Positions 42,201 through 50,986 of a stretch of DNA of 64,000 nt are shown piece by piece. This stretch comes from a virus. Numbering within the stretch: position 1 is the stretch's first letter; each line of letters begins with the position of its first letter. The notes beneath the pieces were generated by a model, which had not been told where the DNA came from, did no database searches, and saw only the letters and a program-made list of their open reading frames with translations. The stretch covers positions 1-64,000 of the IMG/VR virus record IMGVR_UViG_3300047552_000880; one strand, written 5' to 3'. A program made the position numbers and the translations under genes.

Positions 42201-42532
42201 CAACGACTCCTACTGTCAATGAAGGGGCTTCGGTTACTGTTACATTGACCACAACAGGTCTGTCGGCAGGAACAACCATACCATATGCAATCGGTGGCAC
42301 GGGCGTAACGGCAGCGGATATTGTTGGTGGGTTGACAGGTAACTTTACATTGAATAGTTCTGGTACAGCGACAACTACATTTACTGTTGCTAACGATTTT
42401 GCAACTGAGGGCGGCGAGACGTTGGTATTCACGACAACTCATAATGGTATTAGTCGCTCATTAAATATCTTTGTAAGTGACACCAGCCAAAACGTACCTA
42501 CATTTGTGCTAAACGTGTCGTCAATTTCTTAA
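36206..42532 (+). CDS. Giant DUF4815-type wedge/fibre protein, N-terminal part with eight Calx-beta repeats
   Basis: A 2108-residue protein. The first 300 residues (ELNVQPYFDDFSQAKKYQRI, FQVQARELTQLQTILQNQ-like block) are the DUF4815 domain of cyanophage gp10-position baseplate proteins. From about residue 1255 there are eight Calx-beta type repeats of about 105 residues, each with an NEGxSV-like motif and a TEGxE motif (for example VNEGDTITF, VNEGQSVTI, TEGDETFTF). The frame stops after the first strand of a ninth repeat (TFVLNVSSIS). The next ORF resumes the same repeat, so the two are probably halves of one ancestral protein. Role: baseplate-attached fibre, possibly calcium-stabilised. Confidence 0.85.
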   Translation: MELNVQPYFDDFSQAKKYQRILFKPGFAVQARELTQLQTILQNQIEQFGSHIFKDGSIVHGLKQTYQQNVLSINISFNYDPSLLEGKTVTFSGGATAIVKKGTIVDSKKYIFVSILNGIKVSPAETLTVETYTATVASDITSINAANLFSVSEGIMFANGFFAYVNPQTKNLGVSSIADSFYIGFDVVESTVDVDTDDSLLDNSIGSNNYSAPGADRLKLDLQLNAYQYDPTGAVDYPKAPKNFIQIATVEYGTLIQATTKPEYSELETALANRTFDESGNYTVRPFIASIDKSIKGRDDYMTLKVGAGKAYVAGYEYETTGTTNIEIYRGRDVAPTVYDDAILAHYGDYVHLVASPYGLINFNALPTVNLYSVTYASAGVGTKIGTARLKHYKFDGNNHRLYLSEISVDTGKSFADVKSCMYGSTFKADFDTTVGLVREKASVSSLVFSVPQHAVKTMLPDAVANMDYRYRKFVTLNFVNNVATMSLASGESFIAGSNNDLVKSQYFNIVPTSGTTPAPGTDIIGDITVTIAGGTATFTRSGTSASFSASAQVEVKMSNIMSKQKTLTLGTQYFTAAELATDLSLKIADGVRLISVRDDAGNDYTSRYDFYTGQTDNLYDHCGIRLIGTSPLVSNTELVRLEVTFSYFKHSDGAGFFTVDSYTGSGALYDQIPYVRMSDGSMLDLASSIDFRPRKLADGSIEGGYIVSPFSEINASYQYYVGRIDKLVLTKDKKFDLITGVPAVNPKVPADLPDAMTLYVIEIPAYTYRPADVKMTYVENRRYTMRDIGKIDTRVSKLEYYASLSLLEKQAADEKVPGIAGIDKFKNGILVDSFAGHSVGDVTSPEYNCSIDQENRVLRPRFDQKSLDMEFTLQSGMKRHANLITLDYDTVPYIEQPYATKTVNLNPYGVFSWVGHMTLSPSSDNWVDEKTNPAVIVNTNGVNDAFSIISDTVPAGATLSTRWNSWQSVVKGISSVGTEFSSDSTTTTSGYKVTDTTAVTGKQTLTYNETTARIGLEIASAPSTINTDLGSKVVDVSLAPYIRSREVKFTAIALQPNTSLNAYFDNVLVTDYVNPAICFVINAVSVDPTVKTFVQQGTNNEVEVIGVFGNRIYGRIKGADITVGNIVAATDTGTVTYSISKIIRNTSTGTKLATNEFGEICGIFVVPNNDTLRFTVGDRAFRLSDEIDSKDSRCIAETRYTAQGLNKTTEKTIISTRVNVINIQPKMQVETAVVGVEVKDYAVSTISYTTDITPVKQYVLNANKTLITEGESVNFTVSTQNVNDGESIPYTITGVSSNDITAPLTGTLVIKDNAASLNVLATEDLTTEGLENIAFTISPANVTPQTVSVAITDTSTAPTIKFVLTANKTVVNEGDTITFSLATTGVANGINVPYSISGVNSADISGGVMTGNLIISSNAASLTVTMSSDSLTEGVEYIQFTITPPGYDTQSVAAIVNDTSLSTPAASYVLNANRTSVNEGQSVTITLNTQNVSNGTTVAYTITPKAGSTLTAAELGIGSLTGNFTVNSNTASITITPTVDVLTEGTETFIVSLDSVVCNNLEIDIVDTSTSPTYVVNANKDTVSEGGTVTFAVSAIGMTGGAISVPYTLTGTGITSSDLNGASLSGTLSGLNNNTVSLPLTISTDAATEGDESLTFTATIGGVNYTKTVSIIDSSQAAVTYAVVSDMTSIAEGSTVTFTVQTTNLPASTQLQYRISGVSSGDISVAPIGYLTINGSGSATLAVQLVADSSTEGQETLVFDVYGVANTIVATATVLVQDTSTSPSTYSLTSNASSIYEGGSVTFTLTTTNVASGTLVPYSITGISTSDLVSGSQLSGFLTLTGGSASHTVTLSEDALTEGTEVLTFTINHNGNTRSQNVSVIDTSSSVPTFVLNSDKSNVVEGGTVRFTINTTNYETGVIPWSLSGTGITSGDVNIMSGNLSVVNGTAYVDVQITSDGTTEGDETFTFTATPIGGYSCAPVSVTISDTSGTPVTYNLTTTTPTVNEGASVTVTLTTTGLSAGTTIPYAIGGTGVTAADIVGGLTGNFTLNSSGTATTTFTVANDFATEGGETLVFTTTHNGISRSLNIFVSDTSQNVPTFVLNVSSIS

Positions 42533-42542
42533 ATGGAAAACA

Positions 42543-45500
42543 ATGAGCGCATATACAATCAATGAGGGACAAACAGTAAATTTGTCCCTGAATACTACTA
42601 ATTTCGGGGTAACAAATTCTGGTACAGTCCCTTATTCGATTGCAGGAACAGGAATTACTTCCGGCGACATTTCAATTCCGCTGACAGGTAATATCAATGT
42701 CACCAATGGTGTTGGCACACTGTCGTTCACTGTTTTGGCGGATACTACTACAGAGGGCGGCGAGACACTTACTGTCACATGTAATCCTGTTGGTTATCAG
42801 TGTAACAGCGTCAATTTCTCGATTCTTGATACTTCAACGACTCCTGTCTCATATACCTTAAACACCAACAAGAGTGTGGTAAATGAGGGAGATTCGTTCT
42901 CAGTGACCATGCAGGCAACTGCTAACGTTACTGCAACGATTCCTTATACTGTTACGGGTATCAATGCTGCTGACATTTCTAATGGCACTCCACTGACAGG
43001 TAACTTTGTTTTCAGTAACTCAAACACGGCGACTATTCAGTTTCAGTTGGCAAATGATGTTACTGTTAATGAGGGAACCGAAACATTGGTTATTACTGCG
43101 GGTGGCATGACTCGCAATGTTACTGTAAATGACACCTCATATGCTCCTGTTTCGTATTCATTGACTTCTAGTGCAGATGCAGTCAATGAAGGCGGCTCTG
43201 TTTCATTCACATTCACGGCAGTCAATTTACCATCTGATATTACTTGCGGTTACACTATTGCTGGTAACGGAATTACTTCTGCTGACCTTAGCGGCGCTCC
43301 ATTGACAGGAAGTTTTACTACTGTTGGCGGAACAAAAACAATTGGTCCCTTCACGATTGCTGCTGATGCTGCAACAGAAGGGGATGAAACATTCCAGTTC
43401 ATTGTTAACGGAATCTCGGGCGTTGATCTTCGACGTTCTGTTGTGATTCGTGATACAAGTCAGACACCGACTGTTTATTCGATTGCGTCCGATAAATCGA
43501 TCATGAATGAAGGTGAATCCGTTACATTCACTTTCTATTCTAGTACACCAAAGATTGTTAGTTTTGTTGTCAATGGGGTTAGTCCTAGCGATGTTACTAG
43601 CGGCGCTCTGTCTGGGACACTGAATATTACCTCTGGTAGTGCTTCTCATTCAATTGCACTTGCGAACAATAATTTTACGGACGGTGATCGTCAAATCAAT
43701 TTTGTTGTAACGACTCCTGATAATCAAGGGTTTAGTTCAATCGTAACTGTTCGTGATACCAGCAAGACAAAAGAGACTACTGCTATTTGGGTTCGGCGTG
43801 CGGTCAACAATAGTATGTTGGCGAACGAGACTACCGATCGTTGGGTTGTATATGATTTTATTCCAAATAACTTACCATCCGATATAGAACATTGGTGGAG
43901 GTCGTATATTGCGTTAAGCGTCCAGAACGTAAACGGAACGAAATTACAATCAGATTTTGAATTAGATGAATGTAAAGTATTCAATGGTTCTTTTGGAGGG
44001 GCTATTGGCGTTGGCGGAGAATTGTTGGGTGTAATGTCACACACAAGTGGAAGTGGTTTAGGACAATTTAGTTTCACAGTTGATAGTGCTACATTGAACT
44101 CTGTTCAGACTTGTCATATTGTGTTAAAAATTAAACAAGATGGACTAACAGAAGATGTTGAAACTTTCTTCATGCGTGCATCTTTGGGGTCACGCACATT
44201 CGATTCATCCGAATTCACAGTCATCGACTCCAGTACAACCGTAATTCCTGAAATATCAGTTACATCGGACAAAGAAATTATTGCCGAAGGGCAGACTGTT
44301 AAAATCACTGCCTCGACATTCAATTCAGGATCAACTGTACCATATCTTTGGTCAGCACCAATTACATATACTATCGCAAACATTGCGGCAACTGATGTTA
44401 ATATTCCTCTTACCGGAACACTGACACAGGGCGCGAATGGTATTGCTGAATTGTTTATCACTGCACTTGATGACAAAAATTACGGTGAAGGCACTGAGCG
44501 ATTCCAAGTTTATATTACATTCCCGAATGGCGAATCCCGTAATCTGACAATTGGTATCACTGACTCTACTCCTGATATTGTTCCAACAGATGCTGTTGTG
44601 AACGTTGCTCGTGGAGGTGTTGGTTTGTCAGAAGCATTGGCAAAAACAATGCACCACTCAACCTATACGTATATCGTTGATATTCCTGCTGCACAGACAG
44701 GTTTGTTTGAATATGTGTTTGATTTCTCGGGCGAACCCTCTGATGTTACGGGGCGTGAATATATTACCAATGAACAAAAAACATTGAGTCAAAACCAGTT
44801 GGTTGTTAATGTCGGCGGCGCAGCGGTTTCAAAGGTAGAAGTCGATGGTTCTCCTTTATTGTCATCCGATAGCCGAGTTGAACAAGCCTTCAATACGATT
44901 GGCATGAATACAACGAGCAAATATCGCTGCTCGATTTTCATTCCTAAGTGGGACAGTAATCCACTTACACTGTTCTTTGCCCTGCAATGGAAACATACCA
45001 TGTGGGAAGAATATTTTGGTAATGTTGGTACTGTTAGTGCAACATCAACTGAAGCTCCTGCACAGGTTGTCACACTCCGTCCCGGTGATGGCAATCTTTC
45101 TCGATACAATTCTTCTGCAAACGCTGCATGGGGTTGGTTGTCAAGACGCAACAAAGTCAATTTTAGTAGTGTCAGTACAGCCGATGTTACGGGTCTGAAT
45201 GGATCAGGTCAATTGCCGAATGGTATTGTCCCCGGAGTTACTTTACAGGCATTGACAGGCGAACAGTTGGGAGCAACTGTCAACGGCGCTTCGTTTGTTC
45301 CTTCATATGGGTTTAGTTATAATCCTGCCGATTTTTTACTTGCCCCTAAATTGGCAGGTGGTTTAGCATATACATTCATTGTGCCATTGTTTCCTGCTAA
45401 TCCAGAAGTTTCTTCGATGGTTAAAGTACATCCTGATCTTCTGAATAATTTCAGATCATCTACTTCTGAATTGGTTGTTACATATTCTCTGTTCAAACTG

Positions 45501-47054
45501 AGTTATTCCAATATTGGTACACAATTAACAGGCGGTGGTGATGTTAATTTCTTGGCGGGAAGCGCAATTTCTTCGACCGAGATTGTTGATTTCTCAAAAT
45601 ATGCCGTTTATTATCTGGTCAATGTTGCTTTGGATATCAATGCTGCTAAGAATACTTTCGGAACAACCGATATGTCGGTTCTTCAGGGTAAAATAAACAG
45701 TTACATGAACTCTAACCCGAATTGTTTGTCGGTTACATACAATATATCTTCGGGTCAAGTGTCGGATAGTTATGGTGGAACCTTACCATTCACGATCAAC
45801 ACCAGTTCATGGCAATTTATTATCAATAACGATCCCGTTGCTCAGACATTCTTTGTGGATCGCGTTTCGAGCAATGAAGGTTGCTTTGTTAAGAGTGTCG
45901 ATGTATTCTTTAAGAAGAAGTCTTCATCCGTTCCAGTTACTCTGCAATTGCGCCCTGTGGTGAATGGTTATCCTTCATCTAATACTGTTCTACCTTTCGG
46001 GGCAGTGACATTGGCGGCAGATAATATTATTGCATCCTCTACTCCTGATGTTACTAAGTACACTCGGTTTGAGTTTAGTGATCCTGTTTATTTGCCTCCC
46101 GGCGAATACTCGGTTGTCATGATAACCAATACGACTGAGTACGAAACTTATGTTGCTGAGTTGGGCGGTTTCCGACTCGATGATACATCGAAACGTATTA
46201 GTACACAAGCGTATACGGGGTCTTTCTTTGAATCGCAGAATGGTAGTACATGGAGTGCTAACCAGAATGTTGATTTGATGTTCCGTATCAATCGCTGTTC
46301 ATTCAAATCATCTGGTTCGGTTCTAATGATTCCTGATAATGATGTGCAATCAATGCCCGTTGACTTGTTCTATGTCGGCGGAGAAATGTTGGATTTCGCG
46401 GCAACCAATGTTGATATGTCTTATAACGTGGCTAACACTGGCTTCAAACCTTACATGTATGAAACTAATCAGCCAGTCGATACAAGGGTCACTATTCCGG
46501 GTCGCAACAACGGAACTGCCTACAATAGTCCAATTGTATTCAAAGCAGATGTTAAGACAACCAATGATTATATCAGTCCTGTTCTGGATACCGAGCGTAT
46601 CAGCGGTGTTTATGTCAACAACATTGTCAATTCAACTGCAACTAACGAGACATTACCACAGGGCGGCACCGCATATGCCAAGTATCTGACTCGCCGAGTG
46701 ACGCTGGATAAGAATTTCTATGCTCAGGACTTGCGGGTTCTAATGGCGGCATCGGTTCCATCCGAATGTAATGTTCGTGTGTTCTATAAGGTTCTGCCAG
46801 TTGAAGACAATGCAACTCCGTTTGATCTTCAGCCATATTACGAAATGGTCCCTGAGTATAGTCAGACCGTTGTCCCCGGTACATTCGGTGAAGTTAAATT
46901 CAAACCATCATTCGTTGATAGCAATGGAACACCTTCTTGCCTTGAAAATGACGGTTATTTCTCATCATTTGTTATCAAGGTAGTCATGGAATCTAGTGAC
47001 ACAACAAAGGTTCCTCTGATTCGTGACCTACGAGTAATGGCACTTGATTTATGA
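42543..47054 (+). CDS. Giant wedge/fibre protein, C-terminal part with Calx-beta repeats
   Basis: A 1503-residue protein that begins in mid-repeat (MSAYTINEGQTVNLSLNTTN) and carries about six more Calx-beta units, one degenerate with an insertion, up to about residue 690. The C-terminal third has VAQTFFVDRVSSNEGCFVKS and VTLQLRPVVNGYPSSNTVLP, which I recall as the C-terminal region of DUF4815-type cyanophage proteins. It therefore supplies the missing end of the preceding ORF. Its start follows the previous stop by 10 bp, and the leader GAAAACAATG is shared with the start of the first half. The frame is +1 relative to it. Confidence 0.85.
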   Translation: MSAYTINEGQTVNLSLNTTNFGVTNSGTVPYSIAGTGITSGDISIPLTGNINVTNGVGTLSFTVLADTTTEGGETLTVTCNPVGYQCNSVNFSILDTSTTPVSYTLNTNKSVVNEGDSFSVTMQATANVTATIPYTVTGINAADISNGTPLTGNFVFSNSNTATIQFQLANDVTVNEGTETLVITAGGMTRNVTVNDTSYAPVSYSLTSSADAVNEGGSVSFTFTAVNLPSDITCGYTIAGNGITSADLSGAPLTGSFTTVGGTKTIGPFTIAADAATEGDETFQFIVNGISGVDLRRSVVIRDTSQTPTVYSIASDKSIMNEGESVTFTFYSSTPKIVSFVVNGVSPSDVTSGALSGTLNITSGSASHSIALANNNFTDGDRQINFVVTTPDNQGFSSIVTVRDTSKTKETTAIWVRRAVNNSMLANETTDRWVVYDFIPNNLPSDIEHWWRSYIALSVQNVNGTKLQSDFELDECKVFNGSFGGAIGVGGELLGVMSHTSGSGLGQFSFTVDSATLNSVQTCHIVLKIKQDGLTEDVETFFMRASLGSRTFDSSEFTVIDSSTTVIPEISVTSDKEIIAEGQTVKITASTFNSGSTVPYLWSAPITYTIANIAATDVNIPLTGTLTQGANGIAELFITALDDKNYGEGTERFQVYITFPNGESRNLTIGITDSTPDIVPTDAVVNVARGGVGLSEALAKTMHHSTYTYIVDIPAAQTGLFEYVFDFSGEPSDVTGREYITNEQKTLSQNQLVVNVGGAAVSKVEVDGSPLLSSDSRVEQAFNTIGMNTTSKYRCSIFIPKWDSNPLTLFFALQWKHTMWEEYFGNVGTVSATSTEAPAQVVTLRPGDGNLSRYNSSANAAWGWLSRRNKVNFSSVSTADVTGLNGSGQLPNGIVPGVTLQALTGEQLGATVNGASFVPSYGFSYNPADFLLAPKLAGGLAYTFIVPLFPANPEVSSMVKVHPDLLNNFRSSTSELVVTYSLFKLSYSNIGTQLTGGGDVNFLAGSAISSTEIVDFSKYAVYYLVNVALDINAAKNTFGTTDMSVLQGKINSYMNSNPNCLSVTYNISSGQVSDSYGGTLPFTINTSSWQFIINNDPVAQTFFVDRVSSNEGCFVKSVDVFFKKKSSSVPVTLQLRPVVNGYPSSNTVLPFGAVTLAADNIIASSTPDVTKYTRFEFSDPVYLPPGEYSVVMITNTTEYETYVAELGGFRLDDTSKRISTQAYTGSFFESQNGSTWSANQNVDLMFRINRCSFKSSGSVLMIPDNDVQSMPVDLFYVGGEMLDFAATNVDMSYNVANTGFKPYMYETNQPVDTRVTIPGRNNGTAYNSPIVFKADVKTTNDYISPVLDTERISGVYVNNIVNSTATNETLPQGGTAYAKYLTRRVTLDKNFYAQDLRVLMAASVPSECNVRVFYKVLPVEDNATPFDLQPYYEMVPEYSQTVVPGTFGEVKFKPSFVDSNGTPSCLENDGYFSSFVIKVVMESSDTTKVPLIRDLRVMALDL

Positions 47055-47278
47055 GTGAAATGATTAAGATAGAGGGTTCGCCTACATTATTGCGTGACCC
47101 TCATTCAAAGGCAGTGTTAAATACTAACATTGGTGAACGCGAAGCAAGGAAACAGCAACGCGACTTCTTTTTGTCTATGCAGGCGCAGAAAAATGAAGTG
47201 GAAAAACTGAAAGAAGAATTCGGTGAAATGAAAGATGCGCTATTCCAGATTTTAAATTTGCTGAAAGATAAGAAATAA
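47051..47278 (+). CDS. Small coiled-coil protein
   Basis: A 75-residue protein. The second half (RKQQRDFFLSMQAQKNEVEK, LKEEFGEMKDALFQILNLLK) is a clear amphipathic coiled coil with a lysine-rich end. Overlaps the giant protein stop (ATGA) and the next start. Probably a fibre-assembly or trimerisation helper, judging only from its position between fibre genes. Confidence 0.7.
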   Translation: MSEMIKIEGSPTLLRDPHSKAVLNTNIGEREARKQQRDFFLSMQAQKNEVEKLKEEFGEMKDALFQILNLLKDKK

Positions 47279-49011
47279 TGGCAACATTAGTCCTTCGTGC
47301 TACTAAAGGCGCACCCCTAACGAATACTGAAGTAGATAATAACTTTAGTAACCTGAATACCGATATTGCGGGTAAGGTAGCAACAACTACAACAATCTCT
47401 GCTGGCACTGGTTTGTCGGGCGGCGGTGATCTTTCGGCAAATCGTTCATTGAGTCTTGCTAATACCACGGTCACTCCGGGTTCGTATGGTAGTAGTTCTG
47501 CTATTCCTACTTTCACGGTCGATGCACAGGGTCGATTGACAGCCGCAGGAACCACATCAATTACTTTGCCAAGCGGATTGACTTCAGGTAGTGCAGGCGT
47601 TGGTTATGTCACATATAACGGAACTACTGCAACTGTTGGTCAATTTGATGGCGGGACAACTGCTCCAAGTGGCACCACTAGACTGAATTATGGTGGTAAT
47701 TTCTATGCCACTAATTTCTATGGCATTGGAACCAATTTAACGGCTCTTAGCGCCTCGAACGTCAATACAGGTACTCTAGGGTCAACTTATGGTGGAACGG
47801 GCGTTAACAACGGTTCTAGCACCCTTACAATGGCTGGATCGGTTACGCATGCAGGGGCGTTTGCGAGAACATTTACTGCAACAGGTATAACCAACCTAAC
47901 ATTGCCGACTTCTGGTACATTGGCAACACTGGCAGGAACCGAGACATTCACTAACAAGACATGGAACGGGGCTGTAATTGGTGCTGCATATGGTGGTACT
48001 GGTCAGACTTCATATACTATCGGTGACTTGTTGTATGCATCAGGGACAACTACACTGTCTAAGTTATCCGCAGGTACTTCTGGATACGTGTTGGTTTCTG
48101 GTGGTGCAGGAGTTGCCCCTTATTGGGCAGCATCTGGTGCAAATGCAGGTTGGTTGAATCCAACGCCAATCAAGACCGCTGCTTATACTGCTGTTAAGGG
48201 TGATCTAGTTCGTTGTAATACCTCGGGTGGTGCATTTACAGTTACTTTGCCTGCCGCACCTGCTGATGGAGATTTAATCGGCATCATTGATATTTCTAAT
48301 ACTGCTGCTACATCAAATATTACGATTGCTCCTAATGGCAAGACTGTTGAGGGCGATGCAACTTCTTTGATCATTAACCTAAATGGTGCATGTGTTGTTC
48401 TTACATATAACAGTGCAGCAACAAACTGGAAATTGGTTGATACTCCTGTTCCGGGAGGTTGGTTGCCATCACAGGGCGGTAATTCAAACAAAGTTCTTTC
48501 GACCGATGGTTCAACTGCTTCTTGGGTAACTACCACTGTTGCGATGGGTGGTACTGGTGCAACTACCTTGACAGGTCTTATTAAAGGTAATGGTACTGCT
48601 GCAATGACTGCCGCTGTTGGTGGAACAGATTATACCACACCAACAGGAACCGAGTCACTGAGCAATAAGACTTTGGTCAATCCTGTTATTACCAACTATA
48701 CTGAAACTACTGTTGTCGCTAATAGTGGAACTGCATATACATTCAACTTAGCAAACGGCACTAAGTTTTTCATTACACTGACAGGGAACGTCACTTATAC
48801 ATTCCCTACTGCTGCTGTTGGCAAATCTTTTGTTCTTTATCAACTACAAGATGCAACGGGTGGTCGTTCTGTTACATGGGCAGGTAATGTGAAATTTCCG
48901 GGTGGTACAACACCGACAATCACGACTACTGCGAATAAGGCGGATAAATTTGTGTTTGATTGTTTTGATGGAACGAATTGGGTCGCTAGCTTGGCAGGAG
49001 CGAATTACTAA
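47278..49011 (+). CDS. Tail fibre protein
   Basis: A 577-residue fibre protein. It opens with LRATKGAPLTNTEVDNNFSN, a common phage tail-fibre start, then has TGLSGGGDLSANRSLSLANT. It consists of repeats such as YGGTGVNNGSSTLTMAG, YGGTGQTSYTIGDLLYASGT and MGGTGATTLTGLIKGNGTAA, with the end GNVTYTFPTAAVGKSFVLYQ. The YGGTGQTSYTIGD repeat reappears in the fibre at 51569. No cleavage domain. Likely a baseplate-attached fibre or its shaft. Confidence 0.85.
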   Translation: MATLVLRATKGAPLTNTEVDNNFSNLNTDIAGKVATTTTISAGTGLSGGGDLSANRSLSLANTTVTPGSYGSSSAIPTFTVDAQGRLTAAGTTSITLPSGLTSGSAGVGYVTYNGTTATVGQFDGGTTAPSGTTRLNYGGNFYATNFYGIGTNLTALSASNVNTGTLGSTYGGTGVNNGSSTLTMAGSVTHAGAFARTFTATGITNLTLPTSGTLATLAGTETFTNKTWNGAVIGAAYGGTGQTSYTIGDLLYASGTTTLSKLSAGTSGYVLVSGGAGVAPYWAASGANAGWLNPTPIKTAAYTAVKGDLVRCNTSGGAFTVTLPAAPADGDLIGIIDISNTAATSNITIAPNGKTVEGDATSLIINLNGACVVLTYNSAATNWKLVDTPVPGGWLPSQGGNSNKVLSTDGSTASWVTTTVAMGGTGATTLTGLIKGNGTAAMTAAVGGTDYTTPTGTESLSNKTLVNPVITNYTETTVVANSGTAYTFNLANGTKFFITLTGNVTYTFPTAAVGKSFVLYQLQDATGGRSVTWAGNVKFPGGTTPTITTTANKADKFVFDCFDGTNWVASLAGANY

Positions 49012-50978
49012 TGTTTAGTGCAAATTCTTCGGCAGCTAGTTCCGACAAATTATACGTCGATGACGTATTCAGCACTTACCTTTACACAGGCAATGGGTCA
49101 TCTCTGACGATCAACAACGGAATTGATCTTGCGGGTAAGGGTGGGATGGTCTGGATTAAGAGACGAAATGGCGCTGAAAGCAACGTACTGCTGGATACCG
49201 TTAGAGGGACTAATTCCGTACTTGTCACTGAAGGCTCCAACCCTGCACTATCAGGATACCCGTGGAATGATGTTGTCACTGCGTTCAACACGAACGGGTT
49301 TACTGCTGGTGCCAGCGTCAGCACTATCAATACTTACGCCTCTTGGACATTCCGCAAAGCACCTAAGTTTTTTGATGTGGTGACTTATACGGGTACGGGT
49401 TCATATATAGATGTTAGCCATTCGTTAGGAGTGAAACCGGGGTTGATCGTCGTGAAGCCATTATCACAATCTGGGTCATGGTGCGTATGGGCACGTGCCT
49501 CCGATACCGATTGTGCAACTTCGGGATTTAATCTTAATACCGTTGACGCCGCTACGTACATAAATTCAGCGTTTAACGGATATGCAAATGCGTCCAGCTT
49601 TAATACCCTTGCATTAGGCGCAAACATAGCAAATTGCAGTCTATCCGGCGTCACCTACGTAGCTTACCTATTCGCCCACGACACCAGCGCAGACGGGTTG
49701 ATTCAATGCGGAAGTTTTACTACCGATGCATCAGGCAACGCTTCAGTGACTTCGTTGGGGTGGGAACCTCAGTTCTTGCTGGCTAAATGTGCGTCATCCA
49801 CAGGTGATTGGTTGGTGTTGGATAGCCAGCGTGGATGGAATATGACCGCCAACGATGCTGTATTAAAAGCCAACTTGACAGATGCCGAGTCAACATCCAC
49901 CGAGTACGGTAATCCAACTGCAACTGGTTTTGATTTCAAAGGTGGTTCGGCAAGTCAGACCTACATCTACATGGCAATTCGCAGACCTAACAAGCCGCCG
50001 ACAACGGGAACACAGGTTTTTACGCCCTACGCAGATGCTTACAGCGGGTATGTGACAGGCGATTCATCTTCGTCACACCCTAGTAAGATTGATTCTGTTT
50101 GGTACGCAGCGAGGAATTTCCCTACGATGCCGACAGACAATGGATCAATGAAGGTGTTTTCTGTCACAGACCGTGTTCGTGGGTTTGATGGCACATCTGC
50201 AATTGGCAGCGGGCCTATATTTACGACCCCTACTTTGAATACGTCAGCCACCGCCGCAGAAACCACTACTTCGGGAAATATATTGCAGAGGAAGGATCAG
50301 CCCCCTGCAATGTATTTCGGTATGAACTACGGAAATATACCCCATGTCCGTTATGCTTTCAAACGCGCCCCCGGCTTCTTTGATGTGGTTTGTTATACGG
50401 GAACTGGAAATCCTGGGCTGGTTGTGCCGCATAGTCTATCGGCAATACCGGAATTGATTCTCATAAAAGCAAGGAAATTTGGTGGATCGGGTTGGGAATG
50501 GATAATTCTCCACATGGAAACAGCCCGTTTTTCATTTTTAGATAATGCCGCCATGTCGCTTGGCGCTTCAACCATCGTAACCAGTAGAACAAGTAACTCT
50601 ATTACTTTAGCTTCTGATTCGCGATATAACACCACGACTGAATACGTCGCTTACCTTTTTGCCACACTCCCCGGAATCAGCAAAATAGGCAGCTACACCG
50701 GAAATGGCTCAAGCCAAACCATCAATTGCGGTTTTACTACTGGTGCAAGGTTTGTATTAATCAAGCGCACGGACTCCACTGGTGACTGGTACGTGTGGGA
50801 TACAGTGCGTGGGTTGACTTCATCAACTGATCCACATCTGAGCATGAATTCAACAGCCGCAGAAGTCACTACAGATGATTCTGTTGACCCAGATACCTCT
50901 GGTTTCATTGTGAACCAAGACGCATCGACTAACATCAACGTCAATGCTGGCACATATCTGTACCTCGCAATTGCATAA
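49011..50978 (+). CDS. Tail fibre/receptor-binding protein with repeated beta-rich modules
   Basis: A 655-residue protein containing four related modules that begin FFDVVTYTGTGSYIDVSHSL, FFDVVCYTGTGNPGLVVPHS or SKIGSYTGNGSSQTINCGFT-like, each followed by KPGLIVVK, IPELILIK or RFVLIKR and WYVWDTVRG. I associate this DUF7483-type module with cyanophage and other marine phage fibres. The N-terminal TYLYTGNGSSLTINNGIDLA and MVWIKRRNGAESN form another copy. Probable cell-surface binding module, inferred from repeat type and location. Confidence 0.8.
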   Translation: MFSANSSAASSDKLYVDDVFSTYLYTGNGSSLTINNGIDLAGKGGMVWIKRRNGAESNVLLDTVRGTNSVLVTEGSNPALSGYPWNDVVTAFNTNGFTAGASVSTINTYASWTFRKAPKFFDVVTYTGTGSYIDVSHSLGVKPGLIVVKPLSQSGSWCVWARASDTDCATSGFNLNTVDAATYINSAFNGYANASSFNTLALGANIANCSLSGVTYVAYLFAHDTSADGLIQCGSFTTDASGNASVTSLGWEPQFLLAKCASSTGDWLVLDSQRGWNMTANDAVLKANLTDAESTSTEYGNPTATGFDFKGGSASQTYIYMAIRRPNKPPTTGTQVFTPYADAYSGYVTGDSSSSHPSKIDSVWYAARNFPTMPTDNGSMKVFSVTDRVRGFDGTSAIGSGPIFTTPTLNTSATAAETTTSGNILQRKDQPPAMYFGMNYGNIPHVRYAFKRAPGFFDVVCYTGTGNPGLVVPHSLSAIPELILIKARKFGGSGWEWIILHMETARFSFLDNAAMSLGASTIVTSRTSNSITLASDSRYNTTTEYVAYLFATLPGISKIGSYTGNGSSQTINCGFTTGARFVLIKRTDSTGDWYVWDTVRGLTSSTDPHLSMNSTAAEVTTDDSVDPDTSGFIVNQDASTNINVNAGTYLYLAIA

Positions 50979-50986
50979 GGAACCCT

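Noticed and set aside
42513-42543. Programmed +1 frameshift joining the two giant ORFs
   Set aside because: The +1 frame is open across the junction, but the joined product would insert about seven extra residues into a repeat strand, and I see no slippery codon with a stimulatory stem; a split with re-initiation fits better. Not fully excluded.
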